The position numbers and the translations under genes were made by a program. A stretch of DNA of 10,493 nt. It comes from an uncultured Atopobium sp. Lineage in GTDB: Bacteria; Actinomycetota; Coriobacteriia; Coriobacteriales; Atopobiaceae. The first letter of the stretch is position 1. Each line of letters begins with the position of its first letter. The stretch lies in assembly GCA_946647055.1 (NCBI GenBank), contig CAMPCT010000059.1:1-10493 (forward strand), written 5' to 3'. Positions 1-6,539 of this stretch are shown piece by piece. The notes below the pieces were generated by a model. That model searched no databases. It had not been told where the DNA came from and worked only from the letters and a program-made list of their open reading frames with translations.

Positions 1-1
1 G

Positions 2-1003
2 CGCTACCGCGACTACATGCGCATGCTCAACGCCCGTGGCGTCACCGCCATCAAGGAGATGACCTTCGACGACTACTACGGCTTCGCCGACGTCATGGAG
101 CGCATGGAGCAGGCGGGCGAGATGAGCCTGCGCGTGAGCATGATGAGCCAGCCCGTGGGCTTTGGCGCGAACGTCGAGCATGGCATCCGCATGCGCGACC
201 GCTTCACCGGCCCCTTCGTCTCGTTCTCGGGCTACAACCGCATGACCGACCGCGGCGTCGCGGGCGGCCTTGCCGAGTACATCGACCCCTACACGAGCGA
301 CCCCACCATGCGCGTGGCCGTGCCGGTCGAGTGGGAGCTCATCGAGTCCGAGCTCGCCGCCATCGACGCCGCGGGCTTCCGCTACTCGCTGCACTGCCAG
401 GGTGACGGCGCGGTGCGTCATACGGTCGATGCCTACGACCGTCTCTGCGCGAAGGACGCCGCGGGACGCCTGCTCAACCGTCACGCCATCACCGACCTCG
501 AGTGCACCAACCCCGCCGACCTCGAGCGCTTTGGCGCCCTGGGCGGCATCGTCGAGGTCTACCCGCAGATCCAGTCGCTCGACGCCGCGGCTGACATCCA
601 GGAGATGGCCCTGCGCCAGATCGGCCCCGAGCGCTTCGCGCGCTTCTGGAACCGCCGCAAGATGTGGGACAGCGGCATCGTGGTGTCCTGCGGCACCGAC
701 CTCCCGCTGCTCATCCCGCACCTTGGCGAGTCGATCTTCTGCGGCTGCGGCGGCTGCTTCGACGACGGCGTCATCGTCAACCCCGGGAACATGCTCACCG
801 TCCCCGAGATGCTCACGGCCTGGACCGCCAACGGTGCCTACAACTGCTATGCGGAGGACCGTCTGGGCACCCTCGAGGAGGGCAAGCTGGCCGACCTGGT
901 CGTCCTCGACCGCAACGTCCTTGGCATCGACCCCACGCAGGCCCGCGGCACCGGCGTGGCGCTCACCCTCTCGAACGGCCGCATCGTCCACGAGAGCCTC
1001 TAG
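2..1003 (+). CDS. YtcJ-like amidohydrolase (amidohydrolase family 3), 5' end cut off by window
   Basis: The frame is open from base 2 and ends at TAG 1001-1003, so the N-terminal part lies outside the window and the ATG at 17 is unlikely to be the true start. Numbering from that Met, the family's landmarks are visible: HCQGDGAV (126-133, the usual H-x-x-GDxAV), RHAITD (155-160, where the family normally has RHRIEH), SCGTD (224-228, the catalytic-Asp strand) and a classical C-terminal end with TAWTANGA, then LGTLEEGKLADLVVLD. Members hydrolyse amide or related C-N bonds in the cytoplasm using metal. Two usual ligand positions look altered: Asp for the last His of RHRIEH, and Ser in the region where a carboxylated Lys is expected (around SFSGYNR, 69-75). 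It sits 18 nt before the first epimerase gene, so it is probably co-transcribed and may release or trim the substrate of the pathway. The family is secure; the substrate is unknown. Confidence 0.85.
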   Translation, partial: RYRDYMRMLNARGVTAIKEMTFDDYYGFADVMERMEQAGEMSLRVSMMSQPVGFGANVEHGIRMRDRFTGPFVSFSGYNRMTDRGVAGGLAEYIDPYTSDPTMRVAVPVEWELIESELAAIDAAGFRYSLHCQGDGAVRHTVDAYDRLCAKDAAGRLLNRHAITDLECTNPADLERFGALGGIVEVYPQIQSLDAAADIQEMALRQIGPERFARFWNRRKMWDSGIVVSCGTDLPLLIPHLGESIFCGCGGCFDDGVIVNPGNMLTVPEMLTAWTANGAYNCYAEDRLGTLEEGKLADLVVLDRNVLGIDPTQARGTGVALTLSNGRIVHESL

Positions 1004-1021
1004 GCGCGGAAAGGAGAAGAG

Positions 1022-1867
1022 ATGGCTCGCATCAAGAGGTCCCAAGTCAGTGCGATGGGCATCCACTACCTCATGTACCCGCTCGACTACCTGCTTGACG
1101 GGCATGCCGAGGCGGGCTACGAGGTGATCGAGCTCGTGGGGCAGGCACCTCACTTCAACATGGACTTCGACTGGAACCAGAATCCGGAGGAGGTCCGCAA
1201 GATGGCCGAGGACCGCGGCCTTCGCATCGCGCTCTTCACTCCCGAGTGCTCGTGCTTCCAGTGGAAGAACAACTACGCCGACGAGGCCGCCCACAAGAAG
1301 TCGATGGAGTACCTCAAGCGCGGCATGGACGTCTGTCGTCGCATGGGTGCCAACATGATGCTCACCAACGCCTGCGGTGACACCATGGACGAGGCGCATG
1401 ACGTCATCTACGACCGCGCCATCCGCCACTTCACCGAGATCGCGGGCTATGCCCAGGAGGCAGGCGTCACGGTCGCCCTCGAGGCCGTGCGCCCGCAGGA
1501 GGCACGCACCTGCATCACCCTCGACGAGATCGCCGGCCTGGTCGAGGCCGTCGACAACCCGTACCTGGGCGCTGCCCTCGACACCGTTGCCATGGGCGTG
1601 CAGGGCGAGACCCCGCGCCAGTGGTTCGAGCGCCTGGGCGACAAGATCGTCCACTGCCACTTCGTCGACGGCCGTCCCTACGCCCACCTCGCATGGGGTG
1701 AGGGCCTCTTCCCGCTCGAGCGCTACATCAACGTGCTCAACGAGTTTGGTTACGAGGGTCTGCTCTCCCAGGAGCTGACCGACGACCGCTACTACGACGA
1801 CCCCAAGGCCGCCGACAAGGCCAACTTCGCCGCACTGTCCAAGTACTTCGTCGACGAGGAGGCGTAA
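1022..1867 (+). CDS. FrlC-like sugar epimerase, TIM barrel (copy 1 of tandem pair)
   Basis: A 281-residue xylose-isomerase-like TIM barrel (AP endonuclease 2 fold), the normal length for sugar epimerases. Start ATG 1022 has AAGGAG five bases upstream. The four metal ligands typical of FrlC and D-tagatose 3-epimerase enzymes are all present at the expected spacing: Glu154 (VALEAVRP), Asp187 (ALDTVA), His213 (VHCHFVD) and Glu251 (LSQELTD). FrlC interconverts fructoselysine and psicoselysine at C3 in the cytoplasm with a divalent metal, and the similarity here is clear in the ligand strands and in the GEG segment before the last helices. The next gene, only 2 nt downstream, is a diverged paralogue. 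The loop after the His ligand reads DGRPYAHL here and DCNPYGHL in the paralogue, so the sugars recognised may differ. I infer an epimerase of a ketose-amine or similar substrate. An alternative is a C-deglycosidase-type TIM barrel, but its partner subunits are absent. Confidence 0.85.
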   Translation: MARIKRSQVSAMGIHYLMYPLDYLLDGHAEAGYEVIELVGQAPHFNMDFDWNQNPEEVRKMAEDRGLRIALFTPECSCFQWKNNYADEAAHKKSMEYLKRGMDVCRRMGANMMLTNACGDTMDEAHDVIYDRAIRHFTEIAGYAQEAGVTVALEAVRPQEARTCITLDEIAGLVEAVDNPYLGAALDTVAMGVQGETPRQWFERLGDKIVHCHFVDGRPYAHLAWGEGLFPLERYINVLNEFGYEGLLSQELTDDRYYDDPKAADKANFAALSKYFVDEEA

Positions 1868-1869
1868 AG

Positions 1870-2718
1870 ATGAGCTACCCCACCATTCGCCGTGACCAGG
1901 TCAACGGCATGAACATCCACTGGGGCCAGTGGTCCCTCGACTCGTTCCTGCGCTGCCAAGCCGAGCTGGGCTTCACCGGCATCGAGCTGTGGATCAACAT
2001 GCCGCACGTCTACATGGATCGCTATGGCTACCAGGATGCCAAGGCCCTGCGCCACAAGATCGAGGGCTATGGCCTCAAGACCAACGTGGTCTGCCCCGAG
2101 AACGTGGTCTCGCCCTACCAGGTGAACCCGCAGGAGCCCTACCTCGTCGAGCCGATCTTCGACTACTTCAGCAACGGCATCAAGCTCGGCGCCGAGCTGG
2201 GCGCCCCGTACCTCTCCATCAACTCCGGATGGGGCTACTGGAACGAGGACCGCGAGGAGGCCTGGAAGCGCAGTCGCGAGATGCTCTCCCGTCTCTCCGA
2301 CGTGGCCCAGCAGGAGGGTGTCATCCTGTGTATAGAGTCGCTGCGCCCGCAGGAGAGCCAGCTCGTGGTGACCCTCGAGGACACCAAGCGCATGTATGAC
2401 GAGGTCAACCACCCCAACTTCAAGATCATGGTCGACACCGTCGCCATGAGCGTGTCCGGCGAGACCCTCGACCAGTGGTTCGAGACCTTCGGCGACGAGA
2501 TCCGCACCATGCACTTCATCGACTGCAACCCGTACGGGCACCTTGTCTGGGGTGATGGCGACCGCAGCCTCTACAACTGGGTCGAGATCCTCAACAGGTA
2601 CAACTATCAGGGCTTCCTTGGTCAGGAGATCACGGACGGCCGTTACATGGACGACCCTGCCGCCGCCGACTTCCGCAACTTCCACAACCTCGAGCGCTAC
2701 TTCGACGAGGAAATCTAG
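1870..2718 (+). CDS. FrlC-like sugar epimerase, TIM barrel (copy 2 of tandem pair)
   Basis: A 282-residue paralogue of the preceding protein, alignable from the N-terminus (NIHWGQWSLD against GIHYLMYPLD) to the C-terminal YFDEE. Start ATG 1870 lies 2 nt after the previous stop, with AGGAGG at 1857-1862 inside the end of the upstream gene, so translation is probably coupled. The metal-binding set is intact: Glu156 (CIESLRP), Asp189 (MVDTVA), His215 (MHFID) and Glu253 (GQEIT). The family catalyses C3 epimerisation of keto sugars and their conjugates with a divalent metal. Both copies keep the motif SLRPQES/AVRPQEA after the Glu ligand and GETxxQWFE before the His ligand, so both look active and the duplication seems maintained. 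Substrate-facing segments differ, for example CPENVVSPYQ here and TPECSCFQWK in copy 1. I infer two related epimerases for different stereoisomers or conjugates, or a heteromeric enzyme. Confidence 0.85.
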   Translation: MSYPTIRRDQVNGMNIHWGQWSLDSFLRCQAELGFTGIELWINMPHVYMDRYGYQDAKALRHKIEGYGLKTNVVCPENVVSPYQVNPQEPYLVEPIFDYFSNGIKLGAELGAPYLSINSGWGYWNEDREEAWKRSREMLSRLSDVAQQEGVILCIESLRPQESQLVVTLEDTKRMYDEVNHPNFKIMVDTVAMSVSGETLDQWFETFGDEIRTMHFIDCNPYGHLVWGDGDRSLYNWVEILNRYNYQGFLGQEITDGRYMDDPAAADFRNFHNLERYFDEEI

Positions 2719-2778
2719 ACGTCCGACCAACCTAGGTAAAACGCGCGAACGCGCACGAAGAGAGATAAGGAGCATCAC

Positions 2779-3747
2779 ATGACCCCCAAAGAGTACATCG
2801 ACGCAGTGCTTGCCGAGAAGCCGTCCATCAAGCAGGTCTACTGGGTTGCCTGCGGTGGCTCCATGATCGACATGATTCCCGCCAGCTACCTGGTCAACGC
2901 CCAGAGCAAGGGCATCGTCTCCGCCTTCTACACCGGCCGTGAGTTCTGCCTCATGCCGCCCGCCAAGCTGGGCGAGGAGACCCTCGTCATCACCTGCAGC
3001 CACTCCGGCAACACCCCCGAGAACTACGACGCCGCCACGCTGGCCAAGTCCCGCGGCGCCGCGGTCATCGCCATGACCAACAACGCCGGCTCGCGCATCG
3101 ACTCCGGCGAGTGGCCCTGCTGGGTGTACGTGTGGGAGGACGAGACCCCGCAGTCCGAGAAGCCTGCGGCGTTCAGCCTCATGCTCGCCGCCGAGCTCAT
3201 CAAGGCGCTCGAGGGCATCGACCTCTACGACGCGCTGGTCGAGGGCATCGCCAAGATGGACCCGATCCTGGTCGCCGCCAAGGCCAAGTGCGACGCCGAG
3301 CTGGGCGAGCGCTTCGCGGCCCTGTGCAAGGAGCACAAGTTCCTCTACATCCTGGGCTCTGGCCCCGCGTTCAGCCAGACCTACGGCTTCGCGATCTGCT
3401 CGCTCCAGGAGATGCAGTGGCAGGACTGCTGCTACATCCACTCCGGCGAGTACTTCCATGGCCCGTTCGAGTGCACCGAGGACGGCGTCTTCTACTTCCT
3501 GCAGATGGGCTCCGGCGTCAACCGCATGATGGACGAGCGCGCCCTCGCGTTCCTCAAGACCCACACCGACACCCTCATGGTGCTCGATGCCCTCGAGTAC
3601 GGCATGGACGCCATCGACGAGTCCGTCCGCCCGTACCTCGACCCCATCCTGTTCTACGAGATGAACGTCACCCTGCGCGCGGCCCGTGGCAAGGTCTTTG
3701 ACCATGACCCCGACTACCGCCGCTACATGGGCAAGGTCCAGTACTAG
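2779..3747 (+). CDS. FrlB-like SIS-domain 6-phospho-fructosamine deglycase
   Basis: A 322-residue protein with two SIS domains, roughly residues 15-150 and 180-300, starting at ATG 2779 with AAGGAG six bases upstream. The first domain has the sugar-phosphate loop TCSHSGNT (72-79). The second has Glu211 and His227 (HSGEYFHGP) exactly 16 residues apart, as for the catalytic Glu and His of GlmS isomerase and of FraB-type deglycases. The C-terminus, FDHDPDYRRYMGKVQY, closely matches the diagnostic end of E. coli FrlB. FrlB splits fructoselysine 6-phosphate into glucose 6-phosphate and lysine in the cytoplasm. Being flanked by FrlC-like epimerases and FrlD-like kinases supports a deglycase of a phosphorylated Amadori-type compound. 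It is the only deglycase in the cluster although epimerase and kinase are each doubled, so it may accept more than one substrate. The amine part (lysine, another amino acid or other) cannot be told from sequence. Confidence 0.88.
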   Translation: MTPKEYIDAVLAEKPSIKQVYWVACGGSMIDMIPASYLVNAQSKGIVSAFYTGREFCLMPPAKLGEETLVITCSHSGNTPENYDAATLAKSRGAAVIAMTNNAGSRIDSGEWPCWVYVWEDETPQSEKPAAFSLMLAAELIKALEGIDLYDALVEGIAKMDPILVAAKAKCDAELGERFAALCKEHKFLYILGSGPAFSQTYGFAICSLQEMQWQDCCYIHSGEYFHGPFECTEDGVFYFLQMGSGVNRMMDERALAFLKTHTDTLMVLDALEYGMDAIDESVRPYLDPILFYEMNVTLRAARGKVFDHDPDYRRYMGKVQY

Positions 3748-3768
3748 TCCGCAAGCCAGTCCAGTCCC

Positions 3769-3834
3769 GGGGGGACGCAAAGGGGACGTTTCCCTTTGCG
3801 TCGGACGCAAAGGGGACGTTTCCCTTTGCCCCCC
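3769..3834. repeat. Tandem pair of REP-like palindromic repeats between the deglycase and kinase genes
   Basis: A 27-bp unit occurs twice, at 3773-3799 and 3803-3829, identical over its whole length (period 30). Each unit is itself a hairpin: arm 3774-3784 pairs perfectly with 3792-3802 (11 bp, 7-nt loop), and 3807-3814 pairs with 3822-3829 (8 bp). The inner arms of the two units also pair with each other around base 3803 (3792-3802 with 3804-3814), so alternative foldings exist. Runs of six G (3769-3774) and six C (3829-3834) could close the whole element. The core contains GCAAAGGG and CCCTTTGC. It lies between the deglycase stop (3747) and the kinase ribosome binding site (3846-3852), so it would be transcribed in the operon mRNA, where it could slow polymerase, end some transcripts or protect an upstream mRNA end. 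No coding sense is needed to explain it. Confidence 0.85.
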
Positions 3835-3858
3835 AGGCATACCCGAAGGGAGAATCCC

Positions 3859-4728
3859 ATGGAGTTTACCGATCTCGACGTCTCCGTCTGTGGCTTTGGC
3901 GACAACGTCGTCGACGTGTACGAGCACATCCGCACCGAGTTCCCCGGCGGCAACTGCGTCAACTTCGCCGTCTACTCCAAGAAGGCTGGCGTGCGTCGCT
4001 CGGCGTACATGGGCTACTTCGGCAGCGACGACCGCGCCGAGCGCGTGATCGACGCCCTGCACGAGGAGGGCATCGAGACCCTCAAGTGCAAGCAGCTGCT
4101 GGGTCCCAACGGCTTCTCCTGCGTCTCGATCGCCGAGGACGGCGACCGCCTCTGGGGCGACTACAACGCCGGCGGCATCCGCGGCGAGACCAGCTTCGTC
4201 CTCGACCGCTTCGACCTCGAGTACCTCAAGCAGTTCGACGTCGTCCACTCCGGCAACTACTGCTACATGGAGCGCCAGCTCCCCAAGATCCACGCTGCTG
4301 GCATCGACCTGTCCTTCGACTTCTCGGACGACTCCCCCTGGGAGTACTACGAGGAGATCGCCCCCAACGTGACCTACGCCTTCTTCTCGGCCTCCGGCCT
4401 CACGCACGAGGAGATGAACGAGCGCCTGGTCAAGATCCACGAGCTCGGCCCCAAGTGGGTCAGCGCCACCCGCGGCATCGAGGGTTGCTTCGCCTATGAC
4501 GGCACGCGCTTCTACCGTCAGGAGTCCGTCCCCGTGACCGAGATGAAGGACGCCATGGGCGCCGGCGACTCGTTCCTCACCGCCTTCCTCGTGAAGTCCA
4601 TCGACTGCAGGAAGAAGGGCATGACCGACGAGGACGCCTACACCGCCGGCCTCGAGTTCGCAGCCCACTTCGCGTCCGAGGTCTGCTGCGCCGTCGACGG
4701 CTCCTGGGGCCACGGGTACCAGTACTAA
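3859..4728 (+). CDS. FrlD-like PfkB-family sugar kinase (copy 1)
   Basis: A 289-residue ribokinase/PfkB-family kinase. I place the start at ATG 3859: AAGGGAG (3846-3852) lies six bases before it, the protein then opens with the family strand CGFGDNVVDVY, and an upstream in-frame ATG at 3796 falls inside the hairpin repeat. Landmarks are GDN plus Asp19 in the first strand, the substrate motif GGNCVN (30-35), and the ATP-site signature DAMGAGDSF (231-239) with catalytic Asp237. E. coli FrlD, which phosphorylates fructoselysine at C6 with ATP, shares GDN.VDIY, GGNAVN, FGDY, the FDFSD strand and DTMGAGDSF. This protein keeps all of these (WGDY at 99-102, FDFSDDSPW at 153-161). It therefore looks like the orthodox 6-kinase feeding the SIS deglycase encoded 111 nt upstream. 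A second, more diverged kinase follows. Fructosamine-type substrate is inferred from family and neighbours. Confidence 0.87.
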   Translation: MEFTDLDVSVCGFGDNVVDVYEHIRTEFPGGNCVNFAVYSKKAGVRRSAYMGYFGSDDRAERVIDALHEEGIETLKCKQLLGPNGFSCVSIAEDGDRLWGDYNAGGIRGETSFVLDRFDLEYLKQFDVVHSGNYCYMERQLPKIHAAGIDLSFDFSDDSPWEYYEEIAPNVTYAFFSASGLTHEEMNERLVKIHELGPKWVSATRGIEGCFAYDGTRFYRQESVPVTEMKDAMGAGDSFLTAFLVKSIDCRKKGMTDEDAYTAGLEFAAHFASEVCCAVDGSWGHGYQY

Positions 4729-4736
4729 ACACTTGA

Positions 4737-4798
4737 GGTACGTACACTTGCATGCGTTCAACGCTTCGCGGATGTCGCGCATCACAAGTGTACGTGCC
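4737..4798. repeat. Long inverted repeat in the gap between the two kinase genes
   Basis: Arms 4737-4750 and 4785-4798 are complementary over 14 bp with a single G.U-type exception at 4739/4796; the central 11 bp (4740-4750 with 4785-4795) is perfect and reads ACGTACACTTG. A second short stem continues inside: ATGCG 4752-4756 pairs with CGCAT 4778-4782. The transcript would form a long hairpin starting nine bases after the first kinase stop codon. There is no T-run after it, so it is not a normal intrinsic terminator. It may be an mRNA-stabilising hairpin, an operator, or a remnant of a small mobile palindromic element. Confidence 0.75.
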
Positions 4799-4806
4799 CA
4801 TGGGTT

Positions 4807-4854
4807 CGAGCCAGTCCGTGGTCCCAGGAGCCGCGGAACAGCAGGCTCGGACTG
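4807..4854 (+). other. Structured 5' leader of the second kinase gene with two competing foldings
   Basis: Fold A: CGAGCC 4807-4812 pairs with GGCTCG 4844-4849, enclosing TCCGTGG 4815-4821 with CCGCGGA 4831-4837 (one G.U) and a nine-base loop. Fold B: CAGTCCG 4812-4818 pairs with CGGACTG 4848-4854. The two share bases and exclude each other. The element ends about ten bases before the ribosome binding site GGGGAG (4864-4869) of the kinase gene at 4875. Such an arrangement could act as a regulatory leader, but GC-rich sequence often folds by chance and no known riboswitch class is recognised. Confidence 0.35.
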
Positions 4855-4874
4855 TTACCAAGAGGGGAGAGGCA

Positions 4875-5678
4875 ATGGCAATCGACAAGAGGGTCTGCGC
4901 GGTGGGCTTCTGCTGCGCCGACGTCTACCAGGACCTGGGTAAGTTCTACCCCACGGGCAACGGCATCGACTGGGGCGTCCACCTGGCACGCATGGGCGTG
5001 CAGGTCTCTGCCGTCTCGGTCGTGGGCACCGACCAGTACGGGGCCGACATGCACACCGCCCTCTCGGCCGAGGGCATCGACGTGTCGCACCTGCGTACCG
5101 AGGAGGGCGACACCTGCGTCATGCTCATGGCGCTCAAGGACGGCGTCGACCGCGTGCACCTCGAGGAGATCGAGGGCGTCATGGCCGACTACGCCCTCAC
5201 CGAGGAGGAGTTCGAGTTCGTCAAGGGGCATGACATGCTCCACACCGACCTCTTCGGCAACGTCCTCGAGCACCTCAAGGCATGGCACGAGGCCGGCGTC
5301 GAGGTCGTCATGGACTTCTCGGTGTTCTCGCGCGACCCCGAGTACCACTGCGAGGACTACTTCCCCTACGTGGACTACGTCTTCATGAGCTATGACGGTC
5401 CCATCGAGCCCACCAAGGAGTGGATCAAGCACGTGCACTCCTTTGGCCCCAAGATCGTCACCGCCACGCGTGGCGAGGACGGCTCCGTGAGCTATGACGG
5501 CGAGCGCTTCTACGAGTGCGGTATCGTCCCCTGCGAGGTCGTCAACACGGTCGGCGCGGGCGACTCCTACATCGCCGGATTCACCTACGGCATCCTGGCG
5601 GGCGAGGACATTCCCAGCTGCCAGCGCCGTGGCGCCGAGCTCTCAAGCAAGGTCATCACCAAGTTCGAGCCCTACTAG
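4875..5678 (+). CDS. FrlD-like PfkB-family sugar kinase (copy 2, diverged)
   Basis: A 267-residue PfkB-family kinase, close to the 261 residues of E. coli FrlD. I choose ATG 4875 because GGGGAG (4864-4869) precedes it and MAIDKRVCAVGFCCADVY forms the family's first strand; the open frame reaches back to 4752 only through the structured leader. The ATP-site signature NTVGAGDSY (224-232) keeps catalytic Asp230. The stretch VMADYALTEEEF (102-113) is very close to the matching part of FrlD (VMADFALSEEDY). Unlike FrlD and copy 1, the first strand lacks the GDN Asp (GFCCAD instead) and the substrate motif GGNxxN is TGNGID (27-32), so the sugar-binding site has changed. I infer that it phosphorylates a related but different ketose conjugate from copy 1. 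It is followed after 10 nt by the PF04909-type amidohydrolase gene, whose AGGAGG overlaps this gene's stop codon. Confidence 0.86.
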   Translation: MAIDKRVCAVGFCCADVYQDLGKFYPTGNGIDWGVHLARMGVQVSAVSVVGTDQYGADMHTALSAEGIDVSHLRTEEGDTCVMLMALKDGVDRVHLEEIEGVMADYALTEEEFEFVKGHDMLHTDLFGNVLEHLKAWHEAGVEVVMDFSVFSRDPEYHCEDYFPYVDYVFMSYDGPIEPTKEWIKHVHSFGPKIVTATRGEDGSVSYDGERFYECGIVPCEVVNTVGAGDSYIAGFTYGILAGEDIPSCQRRGAELSSKVITKFEPY

Positions 5679-5688
5679 GAGGTGTGCC

Positions 5689-6537
5689 ATGGTCATTGAC
5701 TCCTACGTCCATCCCCTCTGCTACAACGCGATCTTCGACGAGGACGAGTTCTCGTTCTACGAGAGGAACTTCGGGATGGGCCTCATGGGTCCCATGGACT
5801 ACGACGAGATCTTCGCCGAGATGAACTACGGTGGCATTGACAAGGCCTTCCTCATGCCGCTCGACGTGACCACGACCTGTGGCGGATGGTTTGCCACCAA
5901 CGAGCAGGTCGCCAAGATCGTGGCGGACCACCCCGATCGCTTCGTCAACTTCGCGAGCGTCGACCCGCACCGCGACGATGCCGCCGAGGTCCTCGAGCGC
6001 GCGTTCGTGGAGCTTGGTGCCAAGGGGGCGCACTTCCATCCTGCCAAGCAGGGCTTCCACGCCGCGGATGCCTGCATGGACCCCCTCTACGACCTCTGCG
6101 AGCAGCTGGACAAGCCCATCTACTTCGATGCCGGCCTGTCCTGGGAACCCAACGCCCCCATGGAGCCAAACCACCCGCTCTCCATCGAGCCGGCCATCAT
6201 GAGGCACCCCAACATCAAGTTCTGCCTCGCCCACTTCGCGTGGCCGTGGGTGCGCGAGATGGTCGCCCTCATGATCAAGTACCCCAACGCCTACACCGAC
6301 ACCTCGGTGCTCTACCTCGACTCTCCCGAGGAGTCCATCGAGCGCCTGTTCAAGGTCGACATGGGCCCGCTGTGGTTCCAGCGCAGCTTCATGGGTCAGG
6401 TCATGCTCGCGTCCAACACCCCGCGCTTCCGCTGCTTCAAGATCAAGCGCGGCATCGAGGCGCTCGGCCTGCCTGACGACGCCCTCGAGGCGGTCCTCGG
6501 CGGCAACGCGCTCAGGTTCATTGGGGAGGGTGAGTAG
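5689..6537 (+). CDS. Amidohydrolase-2 (PF04909-type) TIM-barrel protein with altered metal-site residues
   Basis: A 282-residue TIM-barrel protein starting at ATG 5689, with AGGAGG (5677-5682) overlapping the previous stop codon; the frame upstream of this is only a shadow of the kinase. The fold is recognisable from the N-terminal DSYVHP, the central strand GAKGAHFHPAKQGF, FCLAHFAWPW (His182) and the C-terminal VLGGNALRFIG, which matches the GNA.R.. end of the family. Related enzymes hydrolyse or decarboxylate cyclic and aromatic substrates using a metal. Here the usual HxH on strand 1 is Tyr6-Val-His8, the strand-5 His position is Asp147 (YFDAG), and the catalytic Asp of the GSDxP motif is Asn243 (ASNTPRF). 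It may use a different chemistry, a different metal, or no metal. The gene sits 2 nt before yjbQ, suggesting a linked function. The fold is well supported; the reaction is unknown. Confidence 0.8.
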   Translation: MVIDSYVHPLCYNAIFDEDEFSFYERNFGMGLMGPMDYDEIFAEMNYGGIDKAFLMPLDVTTTCGGWFATNEQVAKIVADHPDRFVNFASVDPHRDDAAEVLERAFVELGAKGAHFHPAKQGFHAADACMDPLYDLCEQLDKPIYFDAGLSWEPNAPMEPNHPLSIEPAIMRHPNIKFCLAHFAWPWVREMVALMIKYPNAYTDTSVLYLDSPEESIERLFKVDMGPLWFQRSFMGQVMLASNTPRFRCFKIKRGIEALGLPDDALEAVLGGNALRFIGEGE

Positions 6538-6539
6538 CC

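Noticed and set aside
1022..2718. Tandem TIM barrels as C-glycoside deglycosidase subunits
   Set aside because: No beta subunit or sugar-oxidising Gfo/Idh/MocA enzyme is present, while the FrlB-like and FrlD-like genes fit FrlC-type epimerases.
2743..2754. GCGCGAACGCGC inverted repeat before the deglycase gene
   Set aside because: The stem is only 4-5 bp with almost no loop, as is common by chance in GC-rich DNA.
1792..4785. A 997-codon open frame on the - strand
   Set aside because: It is antisense to four well-supported genes. Its Val/Leu/Asp/Gly/Glu-rich content is what the reverse strand of high-GC genes gives, and it reads through the hairpin repeats and shows no family motif.
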